A stretch of 64,000 bases of DNA. Source: Bog-473 sp963764305 (GTDB lineage Bacteria; Actinomycetota; Acidimicrobiia; Acidimicrobiales; RAAP-2). Position 1 is the first letter of the stretch; every line of letters begins with the position of its first letter. The position numbers and the translations under genes are program-made. Positions 25,723 to 35,249 of this stretch are shown one piece after another. The stretch spans positions 558,001 through 622,000 of the forward strand of contig CAVXSD010000006.1 in the NCBI GenBank assembly GCA_963764305.1. Reading direction: 5' to 3'. A model generated the notes under the pieces. The model did not search any database, had not been told where the DNA came from, and saw only the letters and a list, made by a program, of their open reading frames with translations.

Positions 25723-26986
25723 CTACCGGGCGGCCATAGCGGGCAGGTGGGACTCGAAGTCGGGTCGGTCGAAGGGGCCGACGGCGCTCAACGTCCGTGG
25801 CGCGTTGGCCAGCTCGGCCGCCACCTCCAGCACCTGGGCCGGCCCGATCCCGTCAATACGGGCCAGCACCTCGTCCACCGAGAGCACTTCGCCGTGCAAG
25901 AGCAGCGATGCACCGAGGCGGCTCATGCGGGCCCCCGAGTCCTCACCCGAGAGCAGCATCTCGGCGCCGCAGGTTGCCTTTGGCGATGGCCAGCTCCCGA
26001 TCGGTCACCCCGTCAGCGGCCAGGAGCTCGAGCTCCGCGCTCACGATGCGCAGCACCTCGTCGACGTGCTCGGGTGCCGTGCCCACCACCACGGCCAAGG
26101 ATCCGCTGTCCTCGTAGGCCGCCCGCTCCGACCACACCGAGTAGGCCAGCCCGCGCTGCTCACGCACCTTCTGGAAGAGCCGGCTCGAGAGCCCGCCACC
26201 CAGGACGTGATTGAGCACGGCCAGCGCCCAGCGGCGGTCGTCGAAGCGCGAGACCGAGCGCATGCCGTAGACCACATGCGCCTGCTCGGTGGAGCGGCGG
26301 ACCACGTCGAGGGCGACCGTCTCGGGTCCGGGCGCCGTTCGGGTCGGCCCTACGCCACCGGAAGTACCGGCGAAGCGCCGTTCCAGGTCCGCCGCGACCG
26401 CATCGTGCGTGCAGTCGCCGGCGACCGAGACGACCATGTTCGCCGGGCGGTAGTGCAGTTCGAAGAAGGCGAGGATGTCGTCACGGGTGATCCGCTGGAC
26501 GGACGACGCCGTCCCGAGCGTGTCCCGCCCCAGCGCGTGCTCGGGGAAGAGCGACGCCTGCCACCGCTCCCCTGCCAGATCGGCCGGCTCGTCGGCGTGC
26601 ATCAGGATCTCGTCGAGGATCACGGTGCGCTCGGCCTCGATGTCATCGGGACGCAGCGCCGGCGCCCACATGATGTCGCTCAGGATGTCGAGCCCGAGTG
26701 AGAGGTGCTCGGAGAGCAACCGCACGTAGAACGTCGTGTACTCCTTCGTCGTGAAGGCGTTGCAGTCGCCGCCGACCTCGTCGAGCTCCTCGGCGATCGC
26801 CGCGGCGGAACGCTGCTCCGTACCCTTGAACAGAAGGTGCTCGAGAAAGTGTGACGCCCCCGCGATCTCGCCGGGCTCGTCACGCGAGCCGGTACCGACC
26901 CAATAGGCAACTGCTACCGAGCGAACATCCGCCATGGTCTCGGTGACCAGGCGAATGCCGCACGGCAGGACGGACGTCTCAATCAA
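25723..26986 (-). CDS. M16-family zinc peptidase, split by a frameshift
   Basis: This is a pitrilysin-type metallopeptidase similar to mitochondrial processing peptidase and commonly found after pnp in bacteria. The first frame (from 26986) has the inverted zinc motif HFLEH in GASHFLEHLLFKGT, the downstream glutamate in VGGDCNAFTTKEYTTFYV, and the second-domain segments. Near 25966 it runs out of sense after LAIAKGNLR, while the next frame continues with EMLLSGEDSGARMSRLGASL to the natural end at 25723. Removing one base in GGCGCC restores a single protein of about 420 residues. The start overlaps the pnp stop by 4 bases. The gene is probably intact in the organism. Confidence 0.85.
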
Positions 26987-29460
26987 CGACGGCGCGAACG
27001 CCCGCGCGAAGGCCGGCGGTCGCCGCCGCGGTCGCCGCGGTCGCCGCCGCGGTCGTTCCCGCCCTCGGCGGCACCCGGCCCGAGGTCGCCCAGGTCGGCG
27101 ACCAGCTCAGCTTCGAAGGCATCCTCGAAGGACACCCCGTCGGCCTTGGCCGGCGCGGTCGAGCTCGAGGAGGAGGACGACGATTGCGAGGACGACGAGT
27201 GCGAGGACGACGACGAAGGCGCTGCATCACCGTTGGCCGAACCGCCGCCGGTGGACTGCGGGGCGCGCTCGGGCTCCCCGGCCAAAGACAGCGAGACCTT
27301 GCCCTGGGGATCGATGTCGTCCACCCGGACCTCGATCGCCTGGCCCAGCGTGAGCACGTCCTCGACGTTGTTGATGCGCTTGCCCCCGGCCAGCGAGGAC
27401 AGCTTCGAGATGTGCAACAGGCCGTCCCGGCCCGGCAGCACGTTGACGAAGGCACCGAACTTGGTGATGTTCACCACCTTGCCGGCGTAGACCGCCCCCA
27501 CGTCAGCGGTGGGCGGGTCGAGGATCAGCGAGATGCGCCGGCGCGCCTCCTCGACGGCGTTGCCGTCCTTGGCCCCGATGGTGACCGTCCCGACGACCCC
27601 GTCGTCGTCGACGGCGATGTCCGCACCGGTCTCCTGCTGCAGAGTGTTGATGACCTTGCCCTTGGGGCCGATGACCTCACCGATCTTGTCGATCGGGATC
27701 TCCATGGAGACGATCTTCGGCGCGCTGTTGGCGACGTGGTCACGCGGCTCGGCGATGGCGCCGGCCATGACACCCAGAATGGTGAGGCGAGCCTCCTTGG
27801 CCTGGAGGAGCGCCTTGGCCAGCACGTCAGCCGGCAGCCCGTCGATCTTCGTGTCGAGCTGGAGCGCCGTCACGGCGTCGGCCGTGCCCGCGACCTTGAA
27901 GTCCATGTCGCCGAAGGCGTCCTCCGAACCGAGGATGTCGGTCAGGGTCACGTAGGTGCCGCCGTCATAGACGAGGCCCATGGCGATCCCCGCCACGGGG
28001 GCCCGGAGCGGGACACCGGCGGCCATCAGCGACAGCGTCGAGCCGCACACCGAGGCCATGGAGGTGGACCCGTTCGAGGCCAGCACGTCGGAGACCACAC
28101 GCAGGGTGTAGGGGAACTCCTCGGCGCCCGGCACGACCGGGAGCAGCGCCCGCTCGGCCAACAGCCCGTGCCCGATCTCCCGGCGCTTCGGACCGCGCAT
28201 GAAGCCGGTCTCGCCGGTGGAGAAGGGCGGGAAGTTGTAGTGGTGCATGTAGCGCTTGGACTCGACCGGGGTGATCGTGTCGAGAAGCTGGTTCATGCGG
28301 GGCATGCCCAGCGTCGTGACGTTCAGCACCTGGGTCTCGCCGCGCTGGAAGAGCGCCGAGCCGTGCGCGGTCGGAAGCAGGTCGATCTCGGCCGAGAGCG
28401 GCCGGATGTCGGCGGTGCCACGGCCGTCGACGCGTACGCCGTCCTCGACGATGCGCTTGCGCACCAGCTTCTTGGTCAGCGATCGGATGGCCGCCTTGAC
28501 CTCGCCTGCACGGTCGGCGAACTCGTCGCCGAGGGCGGTCCGGATCTCCTCACCGGCGGCGTCGAGCGCGGCGTTGCGCTCGGCCTTGCTGGTCACCAGA
28601 TTGGCCTTGGCGATGGGGTCGGTGCCGACCGCCTCCACCCGGGCCCATACGTCGTCCTGGTAGTCGGTGAACGTCGAGAACGGGATGGCCTGAATCGGGC
28701 CCCGCTCCGTCGTGTACGCCTCGACCAGGCGGCGCTGCAAGTTGATCGACTCGCGGATCCACGTCTTGGCGGCTTCGAGGCCGGAGGCCAGCACTTCCTC
28801 GGTCACCTTCGGGGCGCCGGCGTCGTAGTAGGACCACGACTTCTCGGTCCCACCCGCCTCGACCATCATGATGGCGATCTCGCTGTCGGCGTCCTCGGTC
28901 AGTGCCCGGCCGGCCACGACGAGCTCGAAGGTCGACTCCTCGCCCTCCTCGAACGTCGGGTGCGGGATCCACTCGCCCTCGGTCGTGTAGGCGACGCGCA
29001 CCGCGCCGATAGGGCCGTCGAAGGGGATGCCCGAGAGCATCAGTGCCGCCGACGACGCGTTGATGGCAAGCACGTCGTGCGGGTTCACCTGGTCGGCACC
29101 GACGATGGTCCCGACGACGTGCACCTCGTTGCGGAATCCCTCCGGGAAGGAGGGACGCAGGGGTCGGTCGATCAACCGGCAGGTCAGGATGGCCTGGTCA
29201 GAGCTCTTGCCCTCCCGGCGGAAGAACGAGCCGGGGATCTTGCCGGCGGCGTACGCTCGCTCCTCGATGTCGACGGTCAAGGGGAAGAAGTCCGTCCCCT
29301 CCCGCACCGATCGGGCTGCGGTGGCCGTGGCCAGCAGGACGGTGTCGCCGATGCGGGCCACGACGGCCCCGTCGGCGAGCTGGGCGAGTTTCCCCGCCTC
29401 AAAGGATATGGTTCGGTCGGTCCCGCTGATCGGGCCCGACACGGAAATGGCGTCAGCCAT
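26983..29460 (-). CDS. pnp: Polyribonucleotide nucleotidyltransferase (PNPase)
   Basis: PNPase degrades RNA 3' to 5' using phosphate. The 825-residue product has two RNase PH domains, the second with the catalytic region TDILGSEDAFGDMDFKVAGT, then a KH domain (IDKIGEVIGPKGKVINTLQQ) and an S1 domain (GKVVNITKFGAFVNVLPGRDGL). It ends in a long tail with a serine-rich run followed by a Gly-Asp-Arg basic end, which could bind RNA or partners. GAGGAG lies 5 bases before the ATG. It follows rpsO, the widely conserved order, and overlaps the M16 peptidase. Confidence 0.96.
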   Translation of the reverse strand: MADAISVSGPISGTDRTISFEAGKLAQLADGAVVARIGDTVLLATATAARSVREGTDFFPLTVDIEERAYAAGKIPGSFFRREGKSSDQAILTCRLIDRPLRPSFPEGFRNEVHVVGTIVGADQVNPHDVLAINASSAALMLSGIPFDGPIGAVRVAYTTEGEWIPHPTFEEGEESTFELVVAGRALTEDADSEIAIMMVEAGGTEKSWSYYDAGAPKVTEEVLASGLEAAKTWIRESINLQRRLVEAYTTERGPIQAIPFSTFTDYQDDVWARVEAVGTDPIAKANLVTSKAERNAALDAAGEEIRTALGDEFADRAGEVKAAIRSLTKKLVRKRIVEDGVRVDGRGTADIRPLSAEIDLLPTAHGSALFQRGETQVLNVTTLGMPRMNQLLDTITPVESKRYMHHYNFPPFSTGETGFMRGPKRREIGHGLLAERALLPVVPGAEEFPYTLRVVSDVLASNGSTSMASVCGSTLSLMAAGVPLRAPVAGIAMGLVYDGGTYVTLTDILGSEDAFGDMDFKVAGTADAVTALQLDTKIDGLPADVLAKALLQAKEARLTILGVMAGAIAEPRDHVANSAPKIVSMEIPIDKIGEVIGPKGKVINTLQQETGADIAVDDDGVVGTVTIGAKDGNAVEEARRRISLILDPPTADVGAVYAGKVVNITKFGAFVNVLPGRDGLLHISKLSSLAGGKRINNVEDVLTLGQAIEVRVDDIDPQGKVSLSLAGEPERAPQSTGGGSANGDAAPSSSSSHSSSSQSSSSSSSSTAPAKADGVSFEDAFEAELVADLGDLGPGAAEGGNDRGGDRGDRGGDRRPSRGRSRRR

Positions 29461-29583
29461 GATGCTCCTCGTGTCTCGGGGGCATCTTCGTTTCTGGTTC
29501 CCAGTGGTCGACCACCTCGCACCCGAAGTGACCGGCGACTGGCAGCCAGGTGGCTGAAGACGCCCGGTTCTGTGGTGCTGCCG

Positions 29584-29841
29584 CTACCTTCTGATGCCGA
29601 GTCGGCCGATGATGGTGCGGTAGCGCTCGACGTCGTTCTTGCGGACGTAATCGAGCAGCCGCCGGCGCTGGCCGATGAGCTTCATCAGGCCACGCCGGGT
29701 GTGGTGGTCCCCCTTGTGCTCCTTCAGGTGCTCGGTCAGATGGTTGATCCGGCCCGACAACAGGGCTATCTGCACCTCGGGAGAGCCGGTGTCACTTTCG
29801 TGCAACCGGTACTCGGAGATGGTGGCCTGCGTGTCGGGCAT
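29584..29841 (-). CDS. rpsO: 30S ribosomal protein S15
   Basis: S15 binds 16S rRNA in the platform of the small subunit. The 85-residue protein carries the family signature TGSPEVQIALLSGRINHLTEHL and LIGQRRRLLDYVRKND. It is a few residues shorter than the usual 89 because the N-terminus is compact. A GAGG site lies about 10 bases upstream. It is followed by pnp after 123 bases; in many bacteria this leader region is the target of S15 feedback, but no fold was identified here. Confidence 0.96.
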   Translation of the reverse strand: MPDTQATISEYRLHESDTGSPEVQIALLSGRINHLTEHLKEHKGDHHTRRGLMKLIGQRRRLLDYVRKNDVERYRTIIGRLGIRR

Positions 29842-29920
29842 GTAGGAAGAACCTCGAAGAGCTTGTCGGAGTGTGGCGGGAACCTGCCCTAGCCACCGAA
29901 TAGCGTAGCAGCCGACCGCT

Positions 29921-29960
29921 GATCAGGGGTGCTCAGGGGTGATCAGCGGTGATCAGGGGA
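29921..29960. repeat. Four-copy 10-bp repeat at the ribF-rpsO junction
   Basis: GATCAGGGGT, GCTCAGGGGT, GATCAGCGGT and GATCAGGGGA follow each other directly. The last units form the end of ribF (stop at 29953), the rest lies in the spacer to rpsO. GATCA is palindromic at its core, and the period is close to one DNA turn. Confidence 0.85.
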
Positions 29961-30906
29961 GATCGGCCGAGGCGAGCACCCGCTCGGTGGCCTCGACGTC
30001 GGCCTGCATCTGGGCCACGAGGGCATCGATGGACTCGAATCGCTGCTCCTCGCGCAACCGGTGGGCGAAGGACACCCGGGCCGGCTCCCCGTAGAGATCG
30101 CCGTCGAAGTGCAGGAGGTAGGCCTCCACCAGGACCGGTGCGGTGCCCGGCTCGTAGAAGGTCGGCCGGCGCCCCACCGAGATGGCTGCCCGGTGCAGCG
30201 AGCCGTCAGCCCGCCGGAAATGCCCGGCGTAGACAGCATCGGCGGGCAGCGCAACGTCATCGGGCACGGCCAGGTTGGCGGTCGGGAACCCCAGTTCGGG
30301 ACCTCCACGGCCGTCACCCCGCACCACCAGGCCGCGTACCTCGTGGGGGCGCCCGAGGAGCCGGGACGCCCCCGCCACGTCGCCCTCGGCCAGGAGCGCC
30401 CGGATGCGGGTCGAGGAGACCGCGTCGCGTCCGTCACCGGTCAGGCCGACCCCGATCACCTCGAACCCGAGCTCGGCGCCGAGGCGGCGGAGCAGCTCCA
30501 CGTTGCCCCGGCGGGCGTGCCCGAAGTGGAAGTCCTCGCCCACGACGACGAGGCGGGCCGAGAGCTGGTCGACGAGGACCTCCCTCACGAAGTCTTCGGC
30601 CGACTCCTCGGCACGGGCCAGGTCGAAGGGTACGACGACCGTGCGGTCGATGCCGCAGTCGGCCAGCAGTTCCAGCTTCTGCTCGAGCCCGGTCAGCTGC
30701 TTGGGGGCCGACTCGGGGCGCACCACCGACGCCGGATGGCGGTCGAAGGTGACCACCACGGTGGAGAGGCCGGCGGCGTCCGCCCGCGCCGAGAGGTCGC
30801 GCAGGAGGGCACGGTGACCCAGGTGGACCCCGTCGTAGGCCCCGATCGTGACAGCGGTTCCCTTACCGGGCGGCATCGCGACCGAGGGTAGTCGGGTACC
30901 CGTCAC
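29953..30906 (-). CDS. ribF: Bifunctional riboflavin kinase / FAD synthetase
   Basis: RibF phosphorylates riboflavin to FMN and adenylates FMN to FAD. The 317-residue product has the N-terminal nucleotidyltransferase motif TIGAYDGVHLGHRAL at about 20-34 and the HFGHARRGN region. The C-terminal kinase shows GPELGFPTANLAVP and the end region VSFAHRLREEQRFES. A GTG overlapping the truB stop (GTGA) is taken as start; the ATG at 30876 is possible but leaves a very short N-terminus. It belongs to the nusA-infB operon, as in many bacteria. Confidence 0.94.
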   Translation of the reverse strand: MTGTRLPSVAMPPGKGTAVTIGAYDGVHLGHRALLRDLSARADAAGLSTVVVTFDRHPASVVRPESAPKQLTGLEQKLELLADCGIDRTVVVPFDLARAEESAEDFVREVLVDQLSARLVVVGEDFHFGHARRGNVELLRRLGAELGFEVIGVGLTGDGRDAVSSTRIRALLAEGDVAGASRLLGRPHEVRGLVVRGDGRGGPELGFPTANLAVPDDVALPADAVYAGHFRRADGSLHRAAISVGRRPTFYEPGTAPVLVEAYLLHFDGDLYGEPARVSFAHRLREEQRFESIDALVAQMQADVEATERVLASADLP

Positions 30907-31829
30907 GGCCCGGCCAGCACCACGGCCGGCCGGATCCGGTCGCTGTCGGTCGCCTCGTAGACGCCGAGCAGCTCGCCCGCCTCATCGAGCATCGCCCAGG
31001 GGCCCTCGCCCACCGCGCCGAGGGGTACCCGGTCGAGCGGCAGCCCGGTACGGATGGACGCGGCCGCCGCGGGCTCGACCGTCACGGAGTCGAGGTCCCG
31101 CATCGCCTCGGCCGGCGTGAGGACCGCTTCGGGCCCGATGGAGTCGAGCGGACGCATCTCGGCGTCGCCGAAGGAGCCGATACGGGTGCGTCGCAGGTTG
31201 GCCACGTGCGCCCCGCCGCCGAGCGCCCGTCCCAGGTCATGGGCGAGCACCCGGATGTAGGTGCCCGACGAGCACTCCACCTCGGCCCGGTAGACGCCGG
31301 GGCGCGCCGGGTCGGGGGCGGTCTCGAAGCGCCAGACGGTCACGGTCCGGGCGGGGCGCTCCACCTCGATGCCCTGCCGGGCCAACTCGTGCAGGCGTCG
31401 TCCCCCGATCTTCACTGCCGACACCATCGGCGGCACCTGCTCGATCTCCCCCGTCAGCTCGGCGGCGGCAGCAGCCACCGCGTCCGGCGTGACGTGGGTC
31501 ATGTCGTAGGTGGCAAGGATGTCGCCCGAGGAGTCGAGGGTCGACGTCGCGCTCCCGAGCACGATGTCCGTGGTGTAGGTCTTCGGCAGCGCCGTGAGGA
31601 ACCGCATGAGCCGCGTGGCACGTCCGAGCCCGACCAGCAGCACGCCAGTGGCGTCGGGGTCCAGGGTGCCAGCGTGGCCGACCCGGCGCTGGCCGAAGAT
31701 GCGCCGGCATCGTGCCACTACGTCGTGCGAGGTCCAGCCGGCCTCTTTGTCGACGACCACCAGGCCGGTGACACCGGGGCCCACGGGCCCGTCGGGCCCG
31801 ACGGGGCTCACGGGGCTCACGGGGCTCAC
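30903..31829 (-). CDS. truB: tRNA pseudouridine-55 synthase
   Basis: TruB makes pseudouridine 55 in the T loop of tRNAs. The ~308-residue protein shows LVVVDKEAGWTSHDVVAR, the catalytic aspartate in GHAGTLDPDATGVLL, and a C-terminal PUA-like region. The N-terminus is unusual: three GTGAGCCCC units give Val-Ser-Pro repeats, and each unit begins with a possible GTG start (31829, 31820, 31811). I place the start at the first, 4 bases after the rbfA stop, but initiation at any of the three is possible. The end overlaps ribF. Confidence 0.92.
   Translation of the reverse strand: MSPVSPVSPVGPDGPVGPGVTGLVVVDKEAGWTSHDVVARCRRIFGQRRVGHAGTLDPDATGVLLVGLGRATRLMRFLTALPKTYTTDIVLGSATSTLDSSGDILATYDMTHVTPDAVAAAAAELTGEIEQVPPMVSAVKIGGRRLHELARQGIEVERPARTVTVWRFETAPDPARPGVYRAEVECSSGTYIRVLAHDLGRALGGGAHVANLRRTRIGSFGDAEMRPLDSIGPEAVLTPAEAMRDLDSVTVEPAAAASIRTGLPLDRVPLGAVGEGPWAMLDEAGELLGVYEATDSDRIRPAVVLAGP
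31801..31827. repeat. Three-copy 9-bp repeat carrying alternative truB start codons
   Basis: ACGGGGCTC is repeated at 31801, 31810 and 31819 (continuing imperfectly to 31837). On the minus strand each unit supplies a GTG in frame with truB. Confidence 0.85.
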
Positions 31830-31833
31830 GGGC

Positions 31834-32199
31834 TCACGACCCGTCGGCCGGGGACTCCCCCTCGTGCAGCCCACGCAGCAGCTCCTCGACCCGAGAACCG
31901 GCGGCGATCGCCGGATCGGCCCGGAAGGTGAGTCGGGGCGTGCGTTTCATCGTCATCTGCGTGCCCACCGTGCGCTGGAGGTGCACCCGGCGCTCTTCGA
32001 GGACGAGCGCCGTCGCATCGTCGAGGGTGGCCACGAACACGACCGCCGTCCGCATGTCGGGTGCCACGTCGACCGCGGTCACCGTCACCATGGGGAGTTC
32101 GTCGGCATCGGCCAGGCGCTCGAGCTCCTCGGCCACCACCTGCCGCAACACCTGGTTGACCCGCAACGCACGCGGGTATGTCGCCGTGCGCCGTCTCAC
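31834..32199 (-). CDS. rbfA: Ribosome-binding factor A
   Basis: RbfA binds the maturing 30S subunit and assists processing of the 5' end of 16S rRNA. The 121-residue protein begins with a basic stretch (RRRTATYPRALRVNQVLRQ) and has the single KH-like fold with VTVTAVDVAPDMRTAVVFV and LRFRADPAI-like TPRLTFRADPAI. The position between infB and truB is the standard one. Confidence 0.93.
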   Translation of the reverse strand: MRRRTATYPRALRVNQVLRQVVAEELERLADADELPMVTVTAVDVAPDMRTAVVFVATLDDATALVLEERRVHLQRTVGTQMTMKRTPRLTFRADPAIAAGSRVEELLRGLHEGESPADGS

Positions 32200-32236
32200 A
32201 GATTCAGCTCCTCAACTCGTGCAGGTCGTGAGCTTC

Positions 32237-35197
32237 TCAGCTCCTGGCGATCTCGCGCTCGTCGTACGTCTCAATGATGTCGCCTTCCTTGAGGTCCTGG
32301 AAGTCCGACAGCCCGATGCCGCATTCGAAGCCGGCGGCGACTTCACGGACATCGTCCTTGAAGCGGCGCAGCGAGTTGATCGCGCCCTTCCAGATGACCG
32401 TGCCGTCGCGCAGGAAGCGCACCTTCGACCCGCGAGTGATCTTGCCATCGCGCACGTAGCACCCGGCGACCGCGCCGACCCGGGGCACACGGAACACCTC
32501 GCGCACCTCGGCCTCGCCCGTCACGACCTCCTCGTAGAGCGGTGAGAGCAGGCCGAGCATGGCGGCCTCGAGGTCCTCCAGCAGCTTGTAGATGATCTCG
32601 TAGGTGCGGATCTCGACGTCGGACGACTCGGCCATCTCACGTGAGCGCTTGTCGGGGCGCACGTTGAAGCCGATGATGGTGGCGTTGGAGGCCGCGGCGA
32701 GCTGGACGTCGTTCTCCGTGATCCCGCCGATACCTCGCAGGACGAAGCTCAGCTTCACGTCATCGCGCTCGAGGCGCTTCAGCGACTCCGTCACCGCCTC
32801 GAGCGAGCCCTGCACGTCGGCCTTGAGGACGATGTTGAGCGTCGCCGTCTCACCACGCGAAATCTGCTCGAAGAGATCCTCGAGCTTGGCACCGGCCGCC
32901 GCGGCCACGGGCCGGTGCCCCGACAGCCGGAATCGTTGTGCCCTGGCTTCGCCGAGGGTGCGGGCCCGGGCCAGGTCCTTGGCTGCCCGCATCTCGTCGC
33001 CGGCGTGCGGCGGCTCCGAGAAGCCCAGCACCTGCACCGGCGTGGAGGGCAGGGCCTCCTTGATGTGGTCACCCCGGTCGTCGACCAGAGCCTTGACCTT
33101 TCCCCAGGCTGCGCCGGCCACGACCGGGTCGCCGACGCGCAGCGTGCCCTGCTGGACGATCAGGGTGGCCACGGGGCCTCGACCCGCTTCGAGGTTGGCC
33201 TCGAGCACCACGCCACGCGCCTCTCCCTCGACGCGTGCGGTCAGCTCCTCGACCTCGGCCACCAGCACGATCTGCTCGAGCAGGCTCTCGATGTTGGTCC
33301 CCTGCAGCGCAGAGACCTCGACGACGATGGTGTCGCCACCCCAGGCCTCGGGCACGAGCTCGCGCTCGGACAGCTGCTGGAGCACGCGGGACGAGTCGGC
33401 GTCGGGCCGGTCCATCTTGTTGACGGCCACGATGATCGGCACGTCGGCCGCCTTGGCGTGGTCGATGGCTTCGATGGTCTGGGGCATGACCCCGTCGTCG
33501 GCCGCCACCACGAGGATGACGATGTCAGTGGCCTGGGCTCCGCGGGCCCGCATGGCGGTGAAGGCCGCGTGGCCGGGCGTGTCGATGAACGTGATCCGGT
33601 GGCCTTGCCACTCAACCTGGTACGCACCGATGTGCTGGGTGATGCCGCCGGCCTCCCCCGCCACGACGTCGGACGAGCGGATGCGGTCGAGCAGCAGCGT
33701 CTTGCCGTGGTCGACGTGGCCCATGACGGTGACGACCGGGGGCCGGGGTCGCTGGTCGGACTCGTCCTCCTCGTCCTCCTCGTCGAAGTAGCGGGCCAGC
33801 AGCTCCGCCTCCTGCTCCTCGCCGGGGTCGACCAGGCGCACGTCGGCGCCGATCTCGGCGGCGAAGAGCTCGATCATGTCGTCGGTGAGCGACTGGGTCG
33901 CCATGACCATCTCGCCCTGCAACAGCAGGAAGCGCACGATGTCGCCGGCGCTGCGGTTGAGCTTGGGCCCGAGGTCGCGTGCCGTCGAGGCGCGTTCGAT
34001 GATGATCTCGCCGTCAGGTACCGGTGCCGTCGAGGGCTGGTACGTGGTGAGCTGCGTCGGCTCGAGTTCTTCGAGGTTGCGCCGGCGCCGCCGGGCTCTG
34101 CGCTGAGGTGGGCGCCGGCCGGGCATGCCGCCACGCCCGCCGGGGGGTGGTGCGCCCGTCGGTGCACCGCCTCCGGGGCGGCCGCCGAAGCCCCCGGCAC
34201 CGGCGGGGCGGCCGCCGTAGCCACCACCGGATGGACCGCCCGTTCCGCTGGGACGACCGGCACCCGCAGGGCGTCCACCGGTTCGCTGAGGGTAGGAGCC
34301 GCCGGGGCGGGGGGACGACTGCGTCGCGCTGGGCTTGCGCCCACCCATGCCGGGCGGGGGCGGGATGGGCCGGCCACTCGGGCCGAGCGGCGGCCGTGAT
34401 CCCGGTGGCGGGGGCACGGGCCTGCCCGAAGGGCTCAGCGGCGGTCGGGCGGCACGCTGGCGGTCGGGCGCGGTCGGCACCGCAGTGTCGGGAGGTGCCT
34501 GCGCAGCGGGGGCCGGGGCGGTGGGCGCCTGGGCCGCAGACGCCACAGCGGACGGCGGAGCCGCCGGGGACTGGGGCGGGTGCGGAGCAGAGGCCGGGGA
34601 CTGCGCCGGTGAGGCGGCCGGGGCGGCCGGGGCGGCCGGGGCGGCCGGGGCGGCCGGGGCGGCCGGGGCGGCCGGCGGTGGAGTCGGACGGCTGCTGCTG
34701 ATCAGGCGGGGCGAACGGGCCGCCGGAAGGTCCGGGGCGACGGGAGCCGAGGGTGCGGCGGGTGCCGAGGGTGCGGCGGGTGCCGAGGGTGCGGCGGCCG
34801 TTCCGGAGCCGGCCGCAGCCGGCGCCGACACCTGGCGCGCCGGAGCCTTCTTGACCGGACCGCCGTTGGGTGCCGAGCTGCTCGATACGGAGGTGAGCGG
34901 TCGTCGTGCCGGGGCCTCGCCGGTGCCGCCGCCGTCCGTCCCCGGAGTGGGAGAAGCGGACTTCGCGGCCTTGGTGGCCTTCGCGGCCTTCTTGACCGGA
35001 GCGGGCTCCTCGGGCTGGACCGGGCGGCGCAAACCCTCGGCGTCGGCCTTGCGGCGGACGCGGTCGGCCTGCGCGTCCTCGATAGAGGACGAGTGGCTCT
35101 TGACCCCGATGCCCAGGGAAAGGGCCAACTCGAGCCCTTCCTTGTTGGTGAGGCCTAGCTCTTTGGCCAGCTCATAGACGCGGATCTTCTTCGGCAA
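32237..35197 (-). CDS. infB: Translation initiation factor IF-2
   Basis: IF-2 is the GTPase that places initiator tRNA on the ribosome. The 986-residue protein has an N-terminal IF2N domain (KIRVYELAKELGLTNKEGLE), a ~330-residue linker very rich in Ala, Pro and Gly, a second IF2N-like segment (LGPKLNRSAGDIVRFLLLQG), then the GTPase with GHVDHGKT, DTPGHAAFT and NKMD, and the C-terminal tRNA-binding domains. Part of the linker is encoded by tandem 9- and 18-bp repeats. The start is a TTG (35197) with only a weak ribosome site. It lies in the rimP-nusA-ylxR-infB operon. Confidence 0.96.
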   Translation of the reverse strand: MPKKIRVYELAKELGLTNKEGLELALSLGIGVKSHSSSIEDAQADRVRRKADAEGLRRPVQPEEPAPVKKAAKATKAAKSASPTPGTDGGGTGEAPARRPLTSVSSSSAPNGGPVKKAPARQVSAPAAAGSGTAAAPSAPAAPSAPAAPSAPVAPDLPAARSPRLISSSRPTPPPAAPAAPAAPAAPAAPAAPAASPAQSPASAPHPPQSPAAPPSAVASAAQAPTAPAPAAQAPPDTAVPTAPDRQRAARPPLSPSGRPVPPPPGSRPPLGPSGRPIPPPPGMGGRKPSATQSSPRPGGSYPQRTGGRPAGAGRPSGTGGPSGGGYGGRPAGAGGFGGRPGGGAPTGAPPPGGRGGMPGRRPPQRRARRRRRNLEELEPTQLTTYQPSTAPVPDGEIIIERASTARDLGPKLNRSAGDIVRFLLLQGEMVMATQSLTDDMIELFAAEIGADVRLVDPGEEQEAELLARYFDEEDEEDESDQRPRPPVVTVMGHVDHGKTLLLDRIRSSDVVAGEAGGITQHIGAYQVEWQGHRITFIDTPGHAAFTAMRARGAQATDIVILVVAADDGVMPQTIEAIDHAKAADVPIIVAVNKMDRPDADSSRVLQQLSERELVPEAWGGDTIVVEVSALQGTNIESLLEQIVLVAEVEELTARVEGEARGVVLEANLEAGRGPVATLIVQQGTLRVGDPVVAGAAWGKVKALVDDRGDHIKEALPSTPVQVLGFSEPPHAGDEMRAAKDLARARTLGEARAQRFRLSGHRPVAAAAGAKLEDLFEQISRGETATLNIVLKADVQGSLEAVTESLKRLERDDVKLSFVLRGIGGITENDVQLAAASNATIIGFNVRPDKRSREMAESSDVEIRTYEIIYKLLEDLEAAMLGLLSPLYEEVVTGEAEVREVFRVPRVGAVAGCYVRDGKITRGSKVRFLRDGTVIWKGAINSLRRFKDDVREVAAGFECGIGLSDFQDLKEGDIIETYDEREIARS
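34614..34676. repeat. Seven-copy 9-bp repeat in the IF-2 linker
   Basis: GCGGCCGGG is repeated seven times (the last unit ends in C), encoding Ala-Pro-Ala-type triplets on the minus strand. A second array of 18-bp units (about 34749-34798, three copies) lies 70 bases away in the same linker. Confidence 0.92.
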
Positions 35198-35249
35198 GTG
35201 GTTCTCTTTGTCCTTGGTTTGTCTGGGGGCATGGCGTCAACCCAGCCCC

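Noticed and set aside
27184..29892. 900-codon plus-strand frame opposite pnp and rpsO
   Set aside because: It mirrors the codon structure of PNPase, has no domain and runs through two genes; it is a shadow.
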